From: Zygaena filipendulae
Taxonomy: Eukaryota > Arthropoda > Insecta > Lepidoptera > Zygaenidae
Length of the DNA stretch: 64,000 nt
Assembly (NCBI GenBank): GCA_907165275.2
Contig: OU015674.1
Location: forward strand, 5,419,001 to 5,483,000
Direction: 5' to 3'
Under the pieces are notes generated by a model, which worked only from the letters and a program-made list of their open reading frames with translations, did not search any database and was not told where the DNA came from. Position numbers and translations under genes: made by a program. Of this stretch, positions 1 to 11,612 are shown piece by piece; position 1 is the first letter of the stretch; every line of letters begins with the position of its first letter.

Positions 1-504
1 TTCCAAAATATTGAACTTTTAATTTTGTGAAACGGAATGTTGTAACGAAACACCAATCACAGCCGGTATAACATGTTACGTCACCATTATTTTTTTAGGG
101 AAAATTGACCCCTTTCAAAGGAAGGCAAAAGAAGCTAAGTCACATTTCACTTTTTCTGAAGTTTTTTACTTTAAAATGCATTGGTAAGATGTATTTCGAT
201 TCTTTACTGGAACTTTTGAAAGTAAATCGACACAATTCAACCTTAATTTTTACATATTGAAGTAAGTTATCTGTCAGTGTCACACGATCCTGTAAACACG
301 ACAGTGACATCTCTATCACAGATTAATAAGGCGTTATTTTTATCTAGTGACGTCATTCTACGTTTTGGCGGTAAGGTTAAGTTGTAACTTTGAAACGCTT
401 TAATTAAGTAATTTATGAATTTTTTTTCTTTTTCTTGCTTTGTTTAAGTAGGCCATATATCTTTAAAATGGACTGGAAAAAAAATCCGTGCAAGTACCCT
501 ATTG
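1..504. mobile_element. MITE family B, copy cut by window edge
   Basis: Matches 20257-20783 along its length and ends GTGCAAGTACCCTATT at 504, the right terminal repeat. The left terminal repeat lies outside the window. Confidence 0.8.
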
Positions 505-1060
505 CGAAACAGATTAGTCAACGCTCGCCACGCTCGCTCGGCTCGCGTGTCGAGGTCAGCAGTCTCGCTCCCAACCTAACCGAACTCGTTATCATCTCGA
601 GGTGCTTTGCATCTTAGATATACTATACTTTAATAGGACGTTGCTTGTCCTTATATAGGACGATTAGAAAAGATATTCGTCCGTTTATGGGAAGGATAGG
701 CACTCTGGTAAATTACAGTGAATTTATGCTATCGTGATGTCTGTGCAAGTGTGCATACCTAACTTAACTACTGAGTTGGGTACTAACGGGCCAAGCAGAA
801 TGACTTTTATTACGAGGCCGAGCCCAAACGTGGGACGAAAACAGCTAATTAAGTGAGCCCTGTCGCTAATTACAAGGAAAAAAGAAACGATTTTCGCAGG
901 CTATACTCCCTGCTCCCTTCTGCTATGTTGACAGCAGGGGTTGCCGTCAATGTTGTAACTATGGGCAAATGAAATCATTTCTGAATGGAACAAGATTATT
1001 TCAATATAAATGCATTACATTATCACTACATAATGACAAGATAATGATATAGTACTTATA
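505..1060. other. Intergenic stretch
   Basis: Starts with a CG-containing patch (CGCTCGCCACGCTCGCTCGG) and continues as mixed AT-rich sequence. No gene, tandem repeat or recognisable element. Confidence 0.5.
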
Positions 1061-1205
1061 CTAGCTCTGCCCCGTGGTTTCACCTACGTGGATTTCAAAG
1101 GTATTCTGTTAAAAGTAGACGAACTTACTACATAAAATATCAGTTAATTGCCAGTGAGAGTCCCGTTAAAAAAGGTTCAGCCGTTTCGGAGATTAGCCGT
1201 AAGGG
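1061..1205 (-). mobile_element. Helitron-like fragment
   Basis: CTAGCTCTGCCCCGTGGTTT ... GTTCAGCCGTTTCGGAGATT: 3' hairpin region and middle of the family in reverse orientation; the 5' end is missing. Confidence 0.6.
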
Positions 1206-1237
1206 TACCTAACACAATACTTCATCTCGTAAATGTT

Positions 1238-1312
1238 TAACCTGACAGGGGAATCGAACTCGCAACACTTGTCGTAGCAATCAAGTTAGCTAACCGCTGG
1301 AATGTGAGTTTG
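1238..1312 (-). repeat. tRNA-like (SINE-type) remnant
   Basis: The minus strand reads GCGGTTAGCTAACTTG ... GTTGCGAGTTCGATTCCCCT: box-B-like text and a loose box A, but no pairable acceptor or anticodon arms. Confidence 0.35.
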
Positions 1313-1472
1313 TTTGTTAAGCTTTCACGCCTCAACCGATCTCCATGAAATTTTGCCACCTACATGTTGTCTAGCACATAGAAAAGGAGGTAGGAGGTAG
1401 GATACTTTGATTCCTGAATTCCCGCGGGGACAACAAAATTGACGCGAGCGTAACCATGGGGATCAGCTTGTA
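1298..1472 (+). mobile_element. Helitron-like copy, worn
   Basis: GTTTGTTTGTTAAGCTTTCA to ACGCGAGCGTAACCATGGGG. The terminal CTAG is lost (ATCAGCTTG). Confidence 0.5.
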
Positions 1473-1995
1473 TGTCTCATTTATAAAAAAACGTCGTACA
1501 TTTTGAATAATAAAAATAATCAGTACAAAAAACCTTTTTTTTTTTCAACATTCCCCGTAGGTAACATGAAAGCTATAAAATTTGACAGAATAAATGTTGT
1601 AAAAACTTTTTTATGTTTTCTGGGGTGAAAAAAATCTGCGCTTAATATAATTAAGTGGGTAGTAATTTTAATGAAATAGCCATTTTTACTCGTATATCCC
1701 AAGTTTATTACTAAGATTTATGTAAGTATAGCCATACTTATGTAGTTACCTACGCGAGTTCGAGCAAGAAAACTCGTAGGCGTTTAAAGCTTTTTCGCAT
1801 CTTTCATCCGCTAAGCTTAATTGTTTTTTAATTAATATTCTAGAACGAACGCTGTAGTTTTGAATTTATTAGTTCTCCGTTTACATTTTAATTGGATAAT
1901 AAGGTAGATATTAAATTATAATTGACATAAGAATATGAGGTATTTAGCTATGTACATATCTACTATATATAGATATACAGTATAAGTATTATAAA

Positions 1996-2514
1996 TATAC
2001 ACACCGGCAGAATTAGCGGAACATAAAAAGGCAGAGTATAGAAATAATTACGTATATATATTAAAACAAATTATTATCAGGCATGAAGTAATAAACTAAT
2101 ATACATCTTTTAACATCGACTTTAAGAAGTTTTTAGTAAAATTTTATTAAAAGTAATCAAAATTAAAAAAAAAAGAAAAAAGTCTCTAGTTTGTGAGAAC
2201 TCAGACAATGTTGCAAATAAAAGTTGAATCACGAAGGGGAAACACACGTTATTAATCGTTCATTTATTTAGTGTTAAAATCACAGTAATCTTTAATTTGC
2301 AACATTATTTGTGTACCCACAAATTAGAGAAAAAGTGTTTTTTTTATTATTATTTTAAATAAAATTTAATATTTTAATTACTAACTTTTAAAGTGTTAAA
2401 AGATGTATATTAATTTATTACTTCACGTCTAATTATTATTTGTTTTAATATAGATACGTAACTATTTCTATACTCTGCCTTTTTATGTTCCGCTAATTCT
2501 GCCGGTGTGTATAT
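1996..2514. mobile_element. MITE with about 120-bp terminal inverted repeats
   Basis: The left arm from 1996 (TATACACACCGGCAGAATTA, GCGGAACATAAAAAGGCAGA, GTATAGAAATA...) returns in reverse complement ending at 2514. The arms pair for about 115 bp (to ATACATCTTTTAACA) with only a few mismatches. The centre is AT-rich, with a second short inverted pair, TGTTGCAAAT/ATTTGCAACA. No coding capacity. Single copy in the window. Confidence 0.85.
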
Positions 2515-3199
2515 ATATGTACCTACCTATATTGCTGAAGTGCTAGCGACTTTGTGTGCTTGGATTTCCGACGGGAATGAAATATTTCTCAAACATACTC
2601 CTCCTTTCTCAAAGTTAGTTAAAGTAGCCTCTCAGGACCTATATTCAAACTCAAATCGCAAGTACATTTATAAAAATGGCACTTTATATTAGCTATCTTT
2701 AAATATTAGTATGTGAGATCAAGTTGATCTGCACATTAACAAGTACAAACTTGTAATTTTGTCGCAATCGGTTCAAGAAAATTAAAGATGATTATAGAAC
2801 GTAACTTTATGCTTAGGTATAGTAGCTGTTTCTCTCTATTTAGCGTTAAAAATACCCAAATGTCCATTTTTTTTATCCATAGAAACGTGTGTGCAAAATT
2901 TCATGATGATCGCTTGAGTATAGTTAACAAACTCACATTCTCATGACAAGACCTACTACTGAGACTGCAGATCACTGCTCCGACAGAGTTGCGGGACAAA
3001 GCTAGTAGAAAATATGCTTGTATCAAAGTTATCGACATTAACCCAATAAACTATTCCCTAGACGACGCATAGCTAAATTCCCGCCTAAATTGCTCAGTAA
3101 TTCGAGGAACATCTGCCTTGTGGATGGAATTTCAGCTCTTTGTTGTTGGATTCTATAATAAGTATGTATCGGTGAGTTAATTTTGTATTTTTATTTTTA

Positions 3200-3312
3200 C
3201 TAGCTGTTCCCCGCGATTTGATCCGCGTCCATTTCGGAGTTCCCGCAGAAATTACGGGATAAACGTACATCTTGTCCCTTTCTGTGGGTACCCTTGAAAA
3301 CGTGCCTAGAAT
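3200..3312 (-). mobile_element. Helitron-like fragment, 3' half
   Basis: CTAGCTGTTCCCCGCGATTT, CGGAGTTCCCGCAGAAATTA; stops in the middle of the family sequence. Confidence 0.6.
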
Positions 3313-3755
3313 GTTAGAATTTGAATTCAAAATTCAATAGTAGATTGTATCACAAAGTATTAAAACTGTATTTTTAGAACGAGGGCGTTATTTTATATCC
3401 AGAACGGAGTGAATCATTAAATATAATACAAACCTAAATATTTATTGCGTCCATTTTCACAGATTGCGGTGTTAATATTGTGCTCTCTTCACTACTTAGC
3501 GAATACATTTTGTGAAATCAATAAAATTGCAATATCAGATAAATAAGCATACACACACACAGCACATTAGTTGCCGCCTTTTTTCTTTTTTTGTTTTTTT
3601 TTTTGAGGCGCGAGTCTCACCGGCCAGTACTTTATTCATACAATTTGTGCAGTATTTGACTTTCGGCCTCCTTGGTCGTCTCTGGCGATAGACATTACAA
3701 GTTTCATATTCCAAATTCACAACTCATTATTAAAAATTTCAGTACAACTTTTACG

Positions 3756-3971
3756 GCCGCACTCACAGTCGACTTTAATGATTACTTAGTTAAGTATAGA
3801 TTTTTAAGACAAAACTGCCGCAATCAGAGATAATTGGCATTTAATGAGATGTAACTTAATTAGTTAAATGCCAATTAACATTAATTTATTAAACTTGTCT
3901 GATTGCGGCAGTTTTGTTTTAAAAATCTATACTTAACTAAGTAATCATTAAATTCGACTCTGAGTGCGGCG
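3756..3971. mobile_element. Near-palindromic foldback element, copy 1
   Basis: Arms 3756-3831 and 3896-3971 are inverted copies (CCGCACTCACAGTCGA..., TTTAATGATTACTTAGTTAA, GTATAGATTTTTAAGACAAA, ACTGCCGCAATCAGA) with about four differences. The central part is again inverted (TAATTGGCATTTAA / TTAAATGCCAATTA), so almost the whole 216 bp can fold on itself. No open frame. Confidence 0.85.
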
Positions 3972-4061
3972 GTTAGTCGCACTTATTGAAGGGAATCAAA
4001 ACGTACTACTTTAGGTGCACTTATATGCGAATAAAACGTCAGTTTTTGAATAGATGGGATG

Positions 4062-4190
4062 AAAATATCCTTTATTGCCCCAGGAGAAATAATAAAAACT
4101 AAAACAGATAAAAGGTAAAGACAGAGCAAAAGGCGGCCTTATTGCTAGAGGCAATCTTTTCAAGGCAACCTTAAGGTGATAGAGAGCTGA
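4062..4190 (-). mobile_element. 3' end of a non-LTR retrotransposon, family 2
   Basis: Reads ATCCTTTATTGCCCCAGGAG..., then AAGGCGGCCTTATTGCTAGAGG. It matches the reverse complement of 51500-51612, where the same text is followed by a (TTTGA)n tail. Only the 3' UTR is present. Confidence 0.6.
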
Positions 4191-4888
4191 AGATAGAAAC
4201 TAGAAGCGGGAGCTGGGTACACAACGTAATACATAACTATACATATACTATATGTATAAGGATAATATAACACTACTACATAGATTTCCTAAATATATAT
4301 AATACAACTTTATACACATACTTACATATACCATAGGTTCATACAAGTAACAATAGGTGAATAGGTGATATATTGCACATATAGAAAAGTTTCATGATGA
4401 TCGGTCGTACAGTTAACGCGTGAGAGCGTAATAAACAAACAAACTCACATTTGCATTTTAAATATTACGATAACGATCTTAAGATAAAATCGAGATACCA
4501 TTAAACAGTTCTAAATTCGACGAAGATTAAAAATTTTATTCTTTAGTAAATCTCTCTTCAAGCTTTCTTGTAATTAAAATGTCATAAAATCATCAATCAA
4601 AATGATTTGATAGTGAGAAATGATTAGGTGTTTTGTGCGTTTCATTCAAATATTAAAACCAACCACTAGCTTCAAAAGCTCCCGCAACAATTCTCGTAGC
4701 GCGTAGCTCGTTACAGCGAGCGCGTAGCAGAACGAGGCTAACGAAAAATGTGAAATTGAAACATAATATTTCAATTAGAATCGTTACTTCTTTTTGTCAT
4801 CGTTATTATTTTTCTGATCTCCTGAATTCTACGTACGCAGAATTTTTTTTAGGTTATGTTACGGAAGACATGCAGTGTTATTTAATAA

Positions 4889-5191
4889 TCCTTGCTAATA
4901 TTATAAATGCGAAAGTGAGTTTGTTTGTTACGCTTTCACGGCTGAACGGCTCAACCGATTACCACGAAACTTTGCACGTTGTCAGTGGTACAGAGAAGGA
5001 CATAGGCTTTTTATCCAGAAATCCCCGCGGGAACTTCGAAATTAACGCGAAAGAAAACCGCATTAAATATTGCATACTACCTACACGTTGTCAAGGGTAG
5101 GTACAGAAGAAAATATAGGGTATAACTTTTATCTCGAAATACCCGCGGGATCTCCGAAACTAACGCGGGTGAAACCAAGGGGAACAGCTAG
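4889..5191 (+). mobile_element. Helitron-like copy with internal duplication
   Basis: Starts TCCTTGCTAATATTATAAAT and ends GGGGAACAGCTAG|T. The middle-to-hairpin part (CACGTTGTCA...CCCGCGGGA) occurs twice. A frame open through it is a by-product of the repeat. Confidence 0.75.
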
Positions 5192-5354
5192 TGTGTGATA
5201 AATAAAAAAAATAACTTTAGTATCAGAAAATATCCATTGAAACTCGTATGATAGATGATCTTTACGATCTCTTTATGTATTGTATATGTAAAGACACAAT
5301 ACGTAAAGAGATCTTGAAAAAAATTTATTTTTGCATTATTATATTGGTATTGTA

Positions 5355-5541
5355 CTAGATTTTCCCCGTGGATTCACCTGCGTTTCGGAGTCCCCGTGGA
5401 GATTCTGGGATAAAAACTGTCCTTTGTCACTTTGCAATACTGTAACTTTCTATAGGTGAAAGAATTTTTAAAATCGGTTCAGTAGTTCCAGAGATTACTT
5501 CCTATTAACAAACAAATACCTCTTTATAATATTAGTGTAGA
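5355..5541 (-). mobile_element. Helitron-like copy
   Basis: CTAGATTTTCCCCGTGGATT ... CTCTTTATAATATTAGTGTA GA|T; sub-type with the AAATCGGTTCAGTAGTT block. Confidence 0.7.
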
Positions 5542-5544
5542 TAT

Positions 5545-8500
5545 ATTAGATATTTGATATTTTGTATATACGCATATATGTAGAGTATAGATAGGTAATA
5601 ATAAACAAAATTTATAGTGGCAATTTCTTACTTTAATATTTACTAAGCGTCCCCGTTTCCAAGATTAGGGAGCGCATTGTGCTCGTAGCTTTTCATTCAT
5701 GCCTCATGCCCTGGGCATAGATATCTGGCTGGGAGGCATTCGCGGAAGCTTCGGGAGCCTTCCACGTGGGCGGCGGACTTTAGGCGGACACAAAATATTC
5801 GTGACGTGAATGGGAGCAAATTCATAATGATACCTAGCGATGGTGAAATTTTTTACGCGAATTTTTTTTGCGTTTATTTGTAGTATACAATCTGTTTCCT
5901 GTGATTTTTTCCATATTTTTTTTATCTCTAAAGATCAACAGCAGCACTTTAAATTACAGAATATTATAATATATGAACTAGCTGTGCCCTGCGTGAGTTT
6001 CGGAATTCCCCCAAGCACTCCAAAGAAGCTTAATTTACTTCTTAAACCTTCCCTTAACTTCCACAAATATTTCAAGATCAAAATTAGCCAAATCGGTCAG
6101 GCCATTCTCGAGTTTCGAGAGAAACGAACAGTAATTTATTTTTATAAAAAGACAAAGAGTATGTACCTTACGAGTATAAATATTCTAAGACTTTTAAACT
6201 ATTATTGGGTATTATTGGTATATTCACGGGTATTTTTAACCGACTTTAAAAACAGGAGGTTCTCAGTTTGACCTGTACATATATTTGCATGTTTGTTTGT
6301 TTATGCACGAACATCTCGTGTTCTGAACCGATTTTGATGCGGTTTTCAGATAAGTATTTGTTATATTCTGGAGAAGGTTTTAATATAAAATTTTTATGAA
6401 CCGGTTCAGGAGTATTTTCAGAATCCTGAAAAAACTGAGTCAAATAATAAATTCAGAACGCTGAAAATTAACTACGATGAATCAAACAATAATAATGCGT
6501 TCTTTGTTTTCCTGAAATCTTCAATGGGTTTATTTTTGAAGGCGGTTCTCTTTTTAGAAAAAAAAAAAAACAAAATAATCATTTTTGTTTTGTTTTTAAT
6601 TTTTTTATTATTTTTTTTTTTTACAATTGGACCTAATTGTGCAATTATGGGTTGTTTATTTTCCAATAGATTTATTTAATAATAAAAAGGAAAATAGGTC
6701 TTAAGCCGCAATCAGGATCGTTTTAATGATTACTTAATTTCAGATTTACACATTTCAATGTTGTATTTATTTTGTCTCAGAAGTCAGTGATGGTCAGAAC
6801 ACATTTGCCGCAGTGAAGATTGAGTCGTCGATTTGCCGGTTGAGTAGGTAAGGCGTGATAGCGTAAAAAACAAACATTTGCGTGCATTTATAATATTAGA
6901 AGTTAGGAAAATCTATTATATGTACCTATAATTCATGTTGTTTGTTTTGTGGTGTATAAAAAAAAAATAGGTGCGTAATTTTTAGGATTTCTTCGGTAAC
7001 TCTTCTTCTCCACATACCTACCTACATATAAACTTTGCGGAAGAAACTCTGTAAACATTAGTGAAAACTGCATCAAAATCGGTTGCTTAGTTTAGACAAA
7101 CTAAGTGGACAAACAGATTAACGTGGTTCTCGCTTTTTGGAACGTCCAAAGAGAAAATAGGTCATCGAAAAAAGTCATTACTTAAATCAATAGATATTTC
7201 TAGCCATTATGTTATCCGTGAGTAAGATGAGCATCGTATTCAAAGACAGGCATGTATTAAATTCGGAAAACCCCAATCAAAGGTATAATTGCGAACGCCT
7301 ACAAATTCCTAGCTGACATCGAGAGCTGAGTACGTGATAGGAGCGCCCCCCTACCCCTGTTTCCACGTCCTATTCTATCTCACCGCTTCTATTATAAGCT
7401 TGTCTCTCTCAGATCTACACCCACTCAACGAGCTACACCTACGTCGCTACAGCCCCTGTTTTCAGCGCACATTTCAGTTTAACCCCTGATGCGGCTGAAC
7501 GCGCGCGCACTTCGACAATAAATTGGCCGTAAAAAAATAGAAAAATATTTAAAAAAACAAAATAATAATAATCGACTTTCCATTTTCTGAACGTACTATT
7601 TTTGACAATTTATGCGCACATCAGCCATGCTTTTTTGACAGAAACTGTAATCAGTTGCATTTAAATAGTAACAATAAAAGATACGAAGTCTAGTTGTAAT
7701 AAAAATACAACATATTTATAACGTTCAGAAAATTTTAATGACAATAAAACATTGACTGAAAAATATATATTACATAATTATTTTAATTTTTTTGTGTATT
7801 TTTGTGGCATCGCCCGCACCCCGAGTACAACAGGTGAGTACGTAATTGTGTCTACTTTTTTCAGGCAAAGAAGCCTTGTCACGTCCATTGTCGACAAAGC
7901 CTTAAAACTCAATTCATAACTTAACGAACTACAACCTTTTAATTAGCGGAAATGAATGGAAACGTAGTATGAAATTTCGCTGTGAAACAGGTGTTTTTTA
8001 CCATTTAAGCTTTTGTCGCTCAAGAATCTCTTTCAAGTTTTAAATATAAATAAATACAAGTATAAATAAATTATTATAAAATAAGTGATTAGTGCTATCC
8101 ACAGGGTTTTTACTGACTCGTAAAATTATTACAACTAAGTTAGTAAGTAATTTATTGTAATTATACTAAAACAACGAGCAATTCTAGCAGCGTCAAAATT
8201 TAGTAAATTATATTGAATTCAGTTTCGAATTCCTTTAAATCAGTGTTATAAATTACAAATATTACGCAAAAAAGTAAAGACTCCTTTGTATTTCTTTTTT
8301 CTCTATTAAAAATGTATTCGTGTTTGACTTTAATCAAAATTTCGATTAAAATCCCAATCAATATAGAAATACCTACTCAAAGAACAAACTCCTAGTCTTG
8401 GTACTTTACAATTTCTGAGGCTCTCCATTTTTTTTTCATAGCCTCTTTTAAGTCATTTTGACAGCTATGTTTTTGTCACCGTAAAAATAACAAGCACAGT

Positions 8501-8585
8501 ATATTTTGTTATGGTAAAAAAATGTGTTAGTCTATATTGACTTTATTATATTATGCATATTATATAAAAATTAATTCATTTCTCT
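5545..8585. other. Intergenic stretch with scattered repeat debris
   Basis: Holds a worn Helitron piece (CTAGCTGTGCCCTGCGTGAG, about 5980), an ACCGACTTTAAAAACAGGAGG repeat end at about 6240 (the same kind of end recurs at 57.03 and 60.70 kb as CCTCCTTCTTTTTGGAAGTCGG), and A/T homopolymers at 6560-6620. A moderately GC-rich block at 7310-7510 precedes a strong donor-like CAG|GTGAGT at 7833. The open frame at 5840-6271 crosses repeat debris and is not believed to be a gene. Confidence 0.45.
6700..6745. mobile_element. Foldback element, end fragment
   Basis: AAGCCGCAATCAGGATCG then TTTTAATGATTACTTAATTT matches one arm of the foldback at 3.76 kb. Only about 45 bp remain. Confidence 0.45.
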
Positions 8586-9079
8586 TGGTCACGGCATCAC
8601 CCGTGAACGGCTGGACAGATTATCATAAAATTTTCCATACACATTTTCAGGGGAGCTACCCCTGAAAACGTGTAGAAGAACATAGGATACTTTTTATCCC
8701 CGAATTCTCGCGGGAACTCCGAAATTGAAACCGCTGGGGACAGCTATTTAGTATTATAAAGAGGAAAAATGGGTTTTTATATGTTTGTCTGTTTGTGTGG
8801 TAGTATGTTGGGTTTTGTACATTGATAGGTAAATTAAATTACTGCTGAATCTATTTTTAAAATTATTTCACTGAATGGAAACTCCAGTAATTGAAAGAAA
8901 GAAAGAAAGATTCTCGATAGAGAGACATAAGACATACCTACAAGTTATTTACAGTGACATAAGGTAAACTCAAAAAATACTGCACGGATTTTTATGTGGT
9001 TTTTATCAATAGATAGAATGATTCAAGAGGAAGTTTTATTTTTCCTGGAATTCCCACTGATACTGCGGGGGACAGCTAG
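8586..9079 (+). mobile_element. Two adjacent Helitron-like copies
   Basis: The first copy ends CTGGGGACAGCTA at 8746. The second starts at about 8751 (TATTATAAAGAGGAAAAATG) and ends GGGGGACAGCTAG|T at 9079. A (GAAA)4 microsatellite lies inside the second. Confidence 0.65.
8895..8912. repeat. (GAAA)n microsatellite
   Basis: Four GAAA units inside a Helitron-like copy. Confidence 0.7.
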
Positions 9080-9480
9080 TATAAAAATATAATTAAAAAA
9101 CAAAATTAGAATCCAGTAATCACTTTTATGGCAAGGACAAAAACAGAGCAACAACTCCCGCTATAGAAACCAATCACTGATGACGAACGAGATGATATAA
9201 AATTTAATTTTCATCGTCAAAGAGAAACGATCTCTTTCATAAATAAAACTCAATGGGATTAAACAAATTGTACCTATCGGCGAGGGACAATTTGTTTATG
9301 ATACACGAGCCATATTACTTGTACCAATTACGTTGATCAATTCGACGTCGTCGGCATCGGAAATATTGCTAGGTATTATGAAAACAATTTTTTTTTATAG
9401 ATACTCCTACTATTTTACCGTTCAAAATCTCTAAATTATTTTGATATCGTCCACTTTGAATAAGGTCACATTAATGGGGA

Positions 9481-10448
9481 ATTTATTTATTTATTTATTT
9501 AAGCTTATTGCACAACATGGTACAAAAGGCGGACTTAATGCCACAGTGGCATTCTCTACCAGTCAACCTTCACGGTGTTCAGAAAGTGTGCTTGGTGGTG
9601 CTTGAGAGGAACTAAATATAATTTCCTAGTTCAATACAAAATATAATATATAAATTATACATAAAACAAAACTGAGACCCAAATGCACAGAGCATACCTA
9701 CGCACAACATGCTGCACATTCCGAATATCTACTGCCTACCAAGGAGATGCCGATATACCCTAGTTCTGAAAACATTCTTACTCGTAGATTGACGAATGTC
9801 AGTGGGCAGAGAGTTCCAAAGCTGGATAGCCTGAAGAGTGAAAGAATCAGATACAAACCCAGTCCGGTGAGAAGGAATTTTTAGGAGAAGATTTTGGGTA
9901 GAGCGAAGTGATCTGTCATGAGAGGAAGAAAGAAATTGAAAGCGGCTTTTTAAATACGAAGGAGATGCTGGATCGTTTAATACGGAAAAGAGAGTACAGG
10001 CAATTCTCAACTGCCGACGATTACGGATGGAAAGCCACTTTAGCTGAGAGCGATAGAAAGACACATGATCGTACTTACGAAGTCCGAAAATATATCGAAT
10101 GCAGTTGTTCAGAAGACGATCCAGCTTATTAAGAAGATCTTCATTCAGGTCACAATAACATACATCAGCATAATCAATTATAGGGATCACCAAAGATTGT
10201 ACCAATAGTTTTTTGGTACACGTGGGCAAAAAGTTTTTGTACCGGTATAGCGACCGCAGTGTACCGGTTACCCTAGCTGAGATCTCACTTACCTGTTTAA
10301 CCCAGCTGAGGGTGGTATCAATGTACAATCCAAGGTTTTTGACATGGGTTTCGTACGGAATAACTGAATCGCGATACTTTAAGTTGGGAATACTAGAGTT
10401 GGGAATGGAAGCTATAGCTCCAGACCTTATTAGTCTGAACCTTTTTTC
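9481..10448 (-). pseudogene. 5'-truncated non-LTR retrotransposon, RT C-terminal part and 3' UTR
   Basis: On the minus strand a reading frame is open from 10448 down to a stop at 9729 (about 240 residues); an in-frame TAA closes it upstream. The text HVKNLGLYID, then SLYRYKNFLP, PIIDYADVCYCDL, LDRLLNNCIRYIFGLRK and LWNSLP is characteristic of the region after the palm/thumb of Jockey/CR1-type reverse transcriptases. The catalytic YxDD region and the endonuclease are missing, so this is a dead 5'-truncated copy. Its 3' UTR follows (9728 to about 9502) and ends in an (AAAT)n tail, seen on the + strand as the TTTA repeats at 9481-9501. Similar 3' UTR pieces lie at 57.3 and 19.45 kb. The sub-family is not certain. 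Confidence 0.85.
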
Positions 10449-10562
10449 TTACATGCAAAATAATAATAATCCGCACTTCGCAACACACAGATCTACTTTA
10501 AGCTTGTGTCGTGGAAACCAAGCAAACGTGGTACATATTACATATTATTACATATATGCATA

Positions 10563-10750
10563 CTAGCTGTGCCCCGCGGTTCCACCCGCGTGAGTTTCGG
10601 AGTTCCCGCGGGGATTCCGGGATGAAAAATAGATAGTAGCCGATTCTCAGACCTACTGAATATGCATTAAAAAATTTCATGAGAATCGGTCAAGCCGTTT
10701 CGGAGGAGTATGGGAACGAACATTGTGACACGAGAATTTTATATATTAGA
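10563..10750 (-). mobile_element. Helitron-like copy, divergent sub-type
   Basis: CTAGCTGTGCCCCGCGGTTC at one end; TTTATATATTAGA|T at the other. The middle text (GATTCTCAGACCTACTGAAT, GAATCGGTCAAGCCGTTTCG) differs from the other sub-types. Confidence 0.75.
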
Positions 10751-10762
10751 TTATACTATAGA

Positions 10763-11333
10763 TATACAACATGTTAATGAATTAACTGAAAACCTGATAC
10801 ACCCCATTTAAAAAAATTAATAACAATATGATTGAAATATATATTATGTCGAAAAAATTTATACTTTAAAAGTTATTCAACATTAGTTTGGAGGTGACCT
10901 ATCTACGAAATTCCAAGCGCTACGCCCGCATCTACAGATTCAATTTTTTTTTTGCTGCGGGCGGCGTACGCTCCTAATATTGTATAATAAATAATTTAGA
11001 CATGGAATAAAGTGAAGTAGGTAATAAAGTGAAAAATATAACCTATATTAAAACACTAGCTGTGCCCCGCGGTTTCACCCGCGGTAATTTTGGAGTTCCC
11101 GCGGGAATTCCGGGATAAAAAGTACCCTATGTCCTTTTCTGTACCCCTGAGAACGTGCATGCCAAATTTCATCCAAATCCATTCAGCCGTTTTTGCGTGA
11201 TTGAGTAACAAACATCCAAACATCCACACTTTCACATTTATAATATTAGTAGGATATAGTGCGATCGATTCGCTAGTTGATTCAGAGCAAACTACTTTCT
11301 AGTTTTCAGTCAATTCATTAAAACGATGTATAT
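10763..11333. mobile_element. MITE family H, copy 1, interrupted by a Helitron
   Basis: Ends TATACAACATGTTAATGAAT and, inverted, TATACATCGTTTTAATGAAT; both continue into TGACTGAAAAC-like text. The Helitron at 11056-11254 splits it; without it the element is about 372 bp. The reverse complement of the copy at 56.43 kb aligns across the whole element. Confidence 0.8.
11056..11254 (-). mobile_element. Helitron-like copy with demonstrable insertion site
   Basis: 199 bp, CTAGCTGTGCCCCGCGG ... TAATATTAGTAGGA, read from the other strand as 5'-TCCTACTAATATTA and 3'-hairpin-CTAG. It interrupts MITE family H between A and T; the uninterrupted site is at 56.51 kb. Confidence 0.9.
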
Positions 11334-11351
11334 ATACGCCCAGACTGGAAA

Positions 11352-11425
11352 ATGGAACCCTGTGTTCATCACACAAAGTCCACCACTGCCGGGAGTCGAA
11401 CCCGGAACTCCTTGACGTACAGCAT
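11352..11425 (-). repeat. tRNA-like (SINE-type) remnant
   Basis: The minus strand holds GTTCCGGGTTCGACTCCCGG, a perfect T-arm and box B, followed by CAGTGGTGGACTTTGTGTGA. No cloverleaf can be completed, so it is probably a SINE or tRNA pseudogene piece. Confidence 0.4.
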
Positions 11426-11612
11426 ACTCCTTCCTTTCATTTCATTACGGATAAATAGCACTTACGCGGTTTCAGACCATTTTCTTCTTCCACCGACGCT
11501 TATTGTGAACGAAAATTTATTATCACGACACATAATTGTTTCTTTGAACCAATAAGTAAGTATGATTGAAATCATCTTATAATAAAGTAACGTATATTAC
11601 GTTATTTTATTA

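Noticed and set aside
5840..6271. 143-residue open frame on the + strand
   Set aside because: It crosses a worn Helitron end and a repeat terminus, has no domain, and has a Lys/Phe/Ile-rich composition expected from AT-rich DNA.
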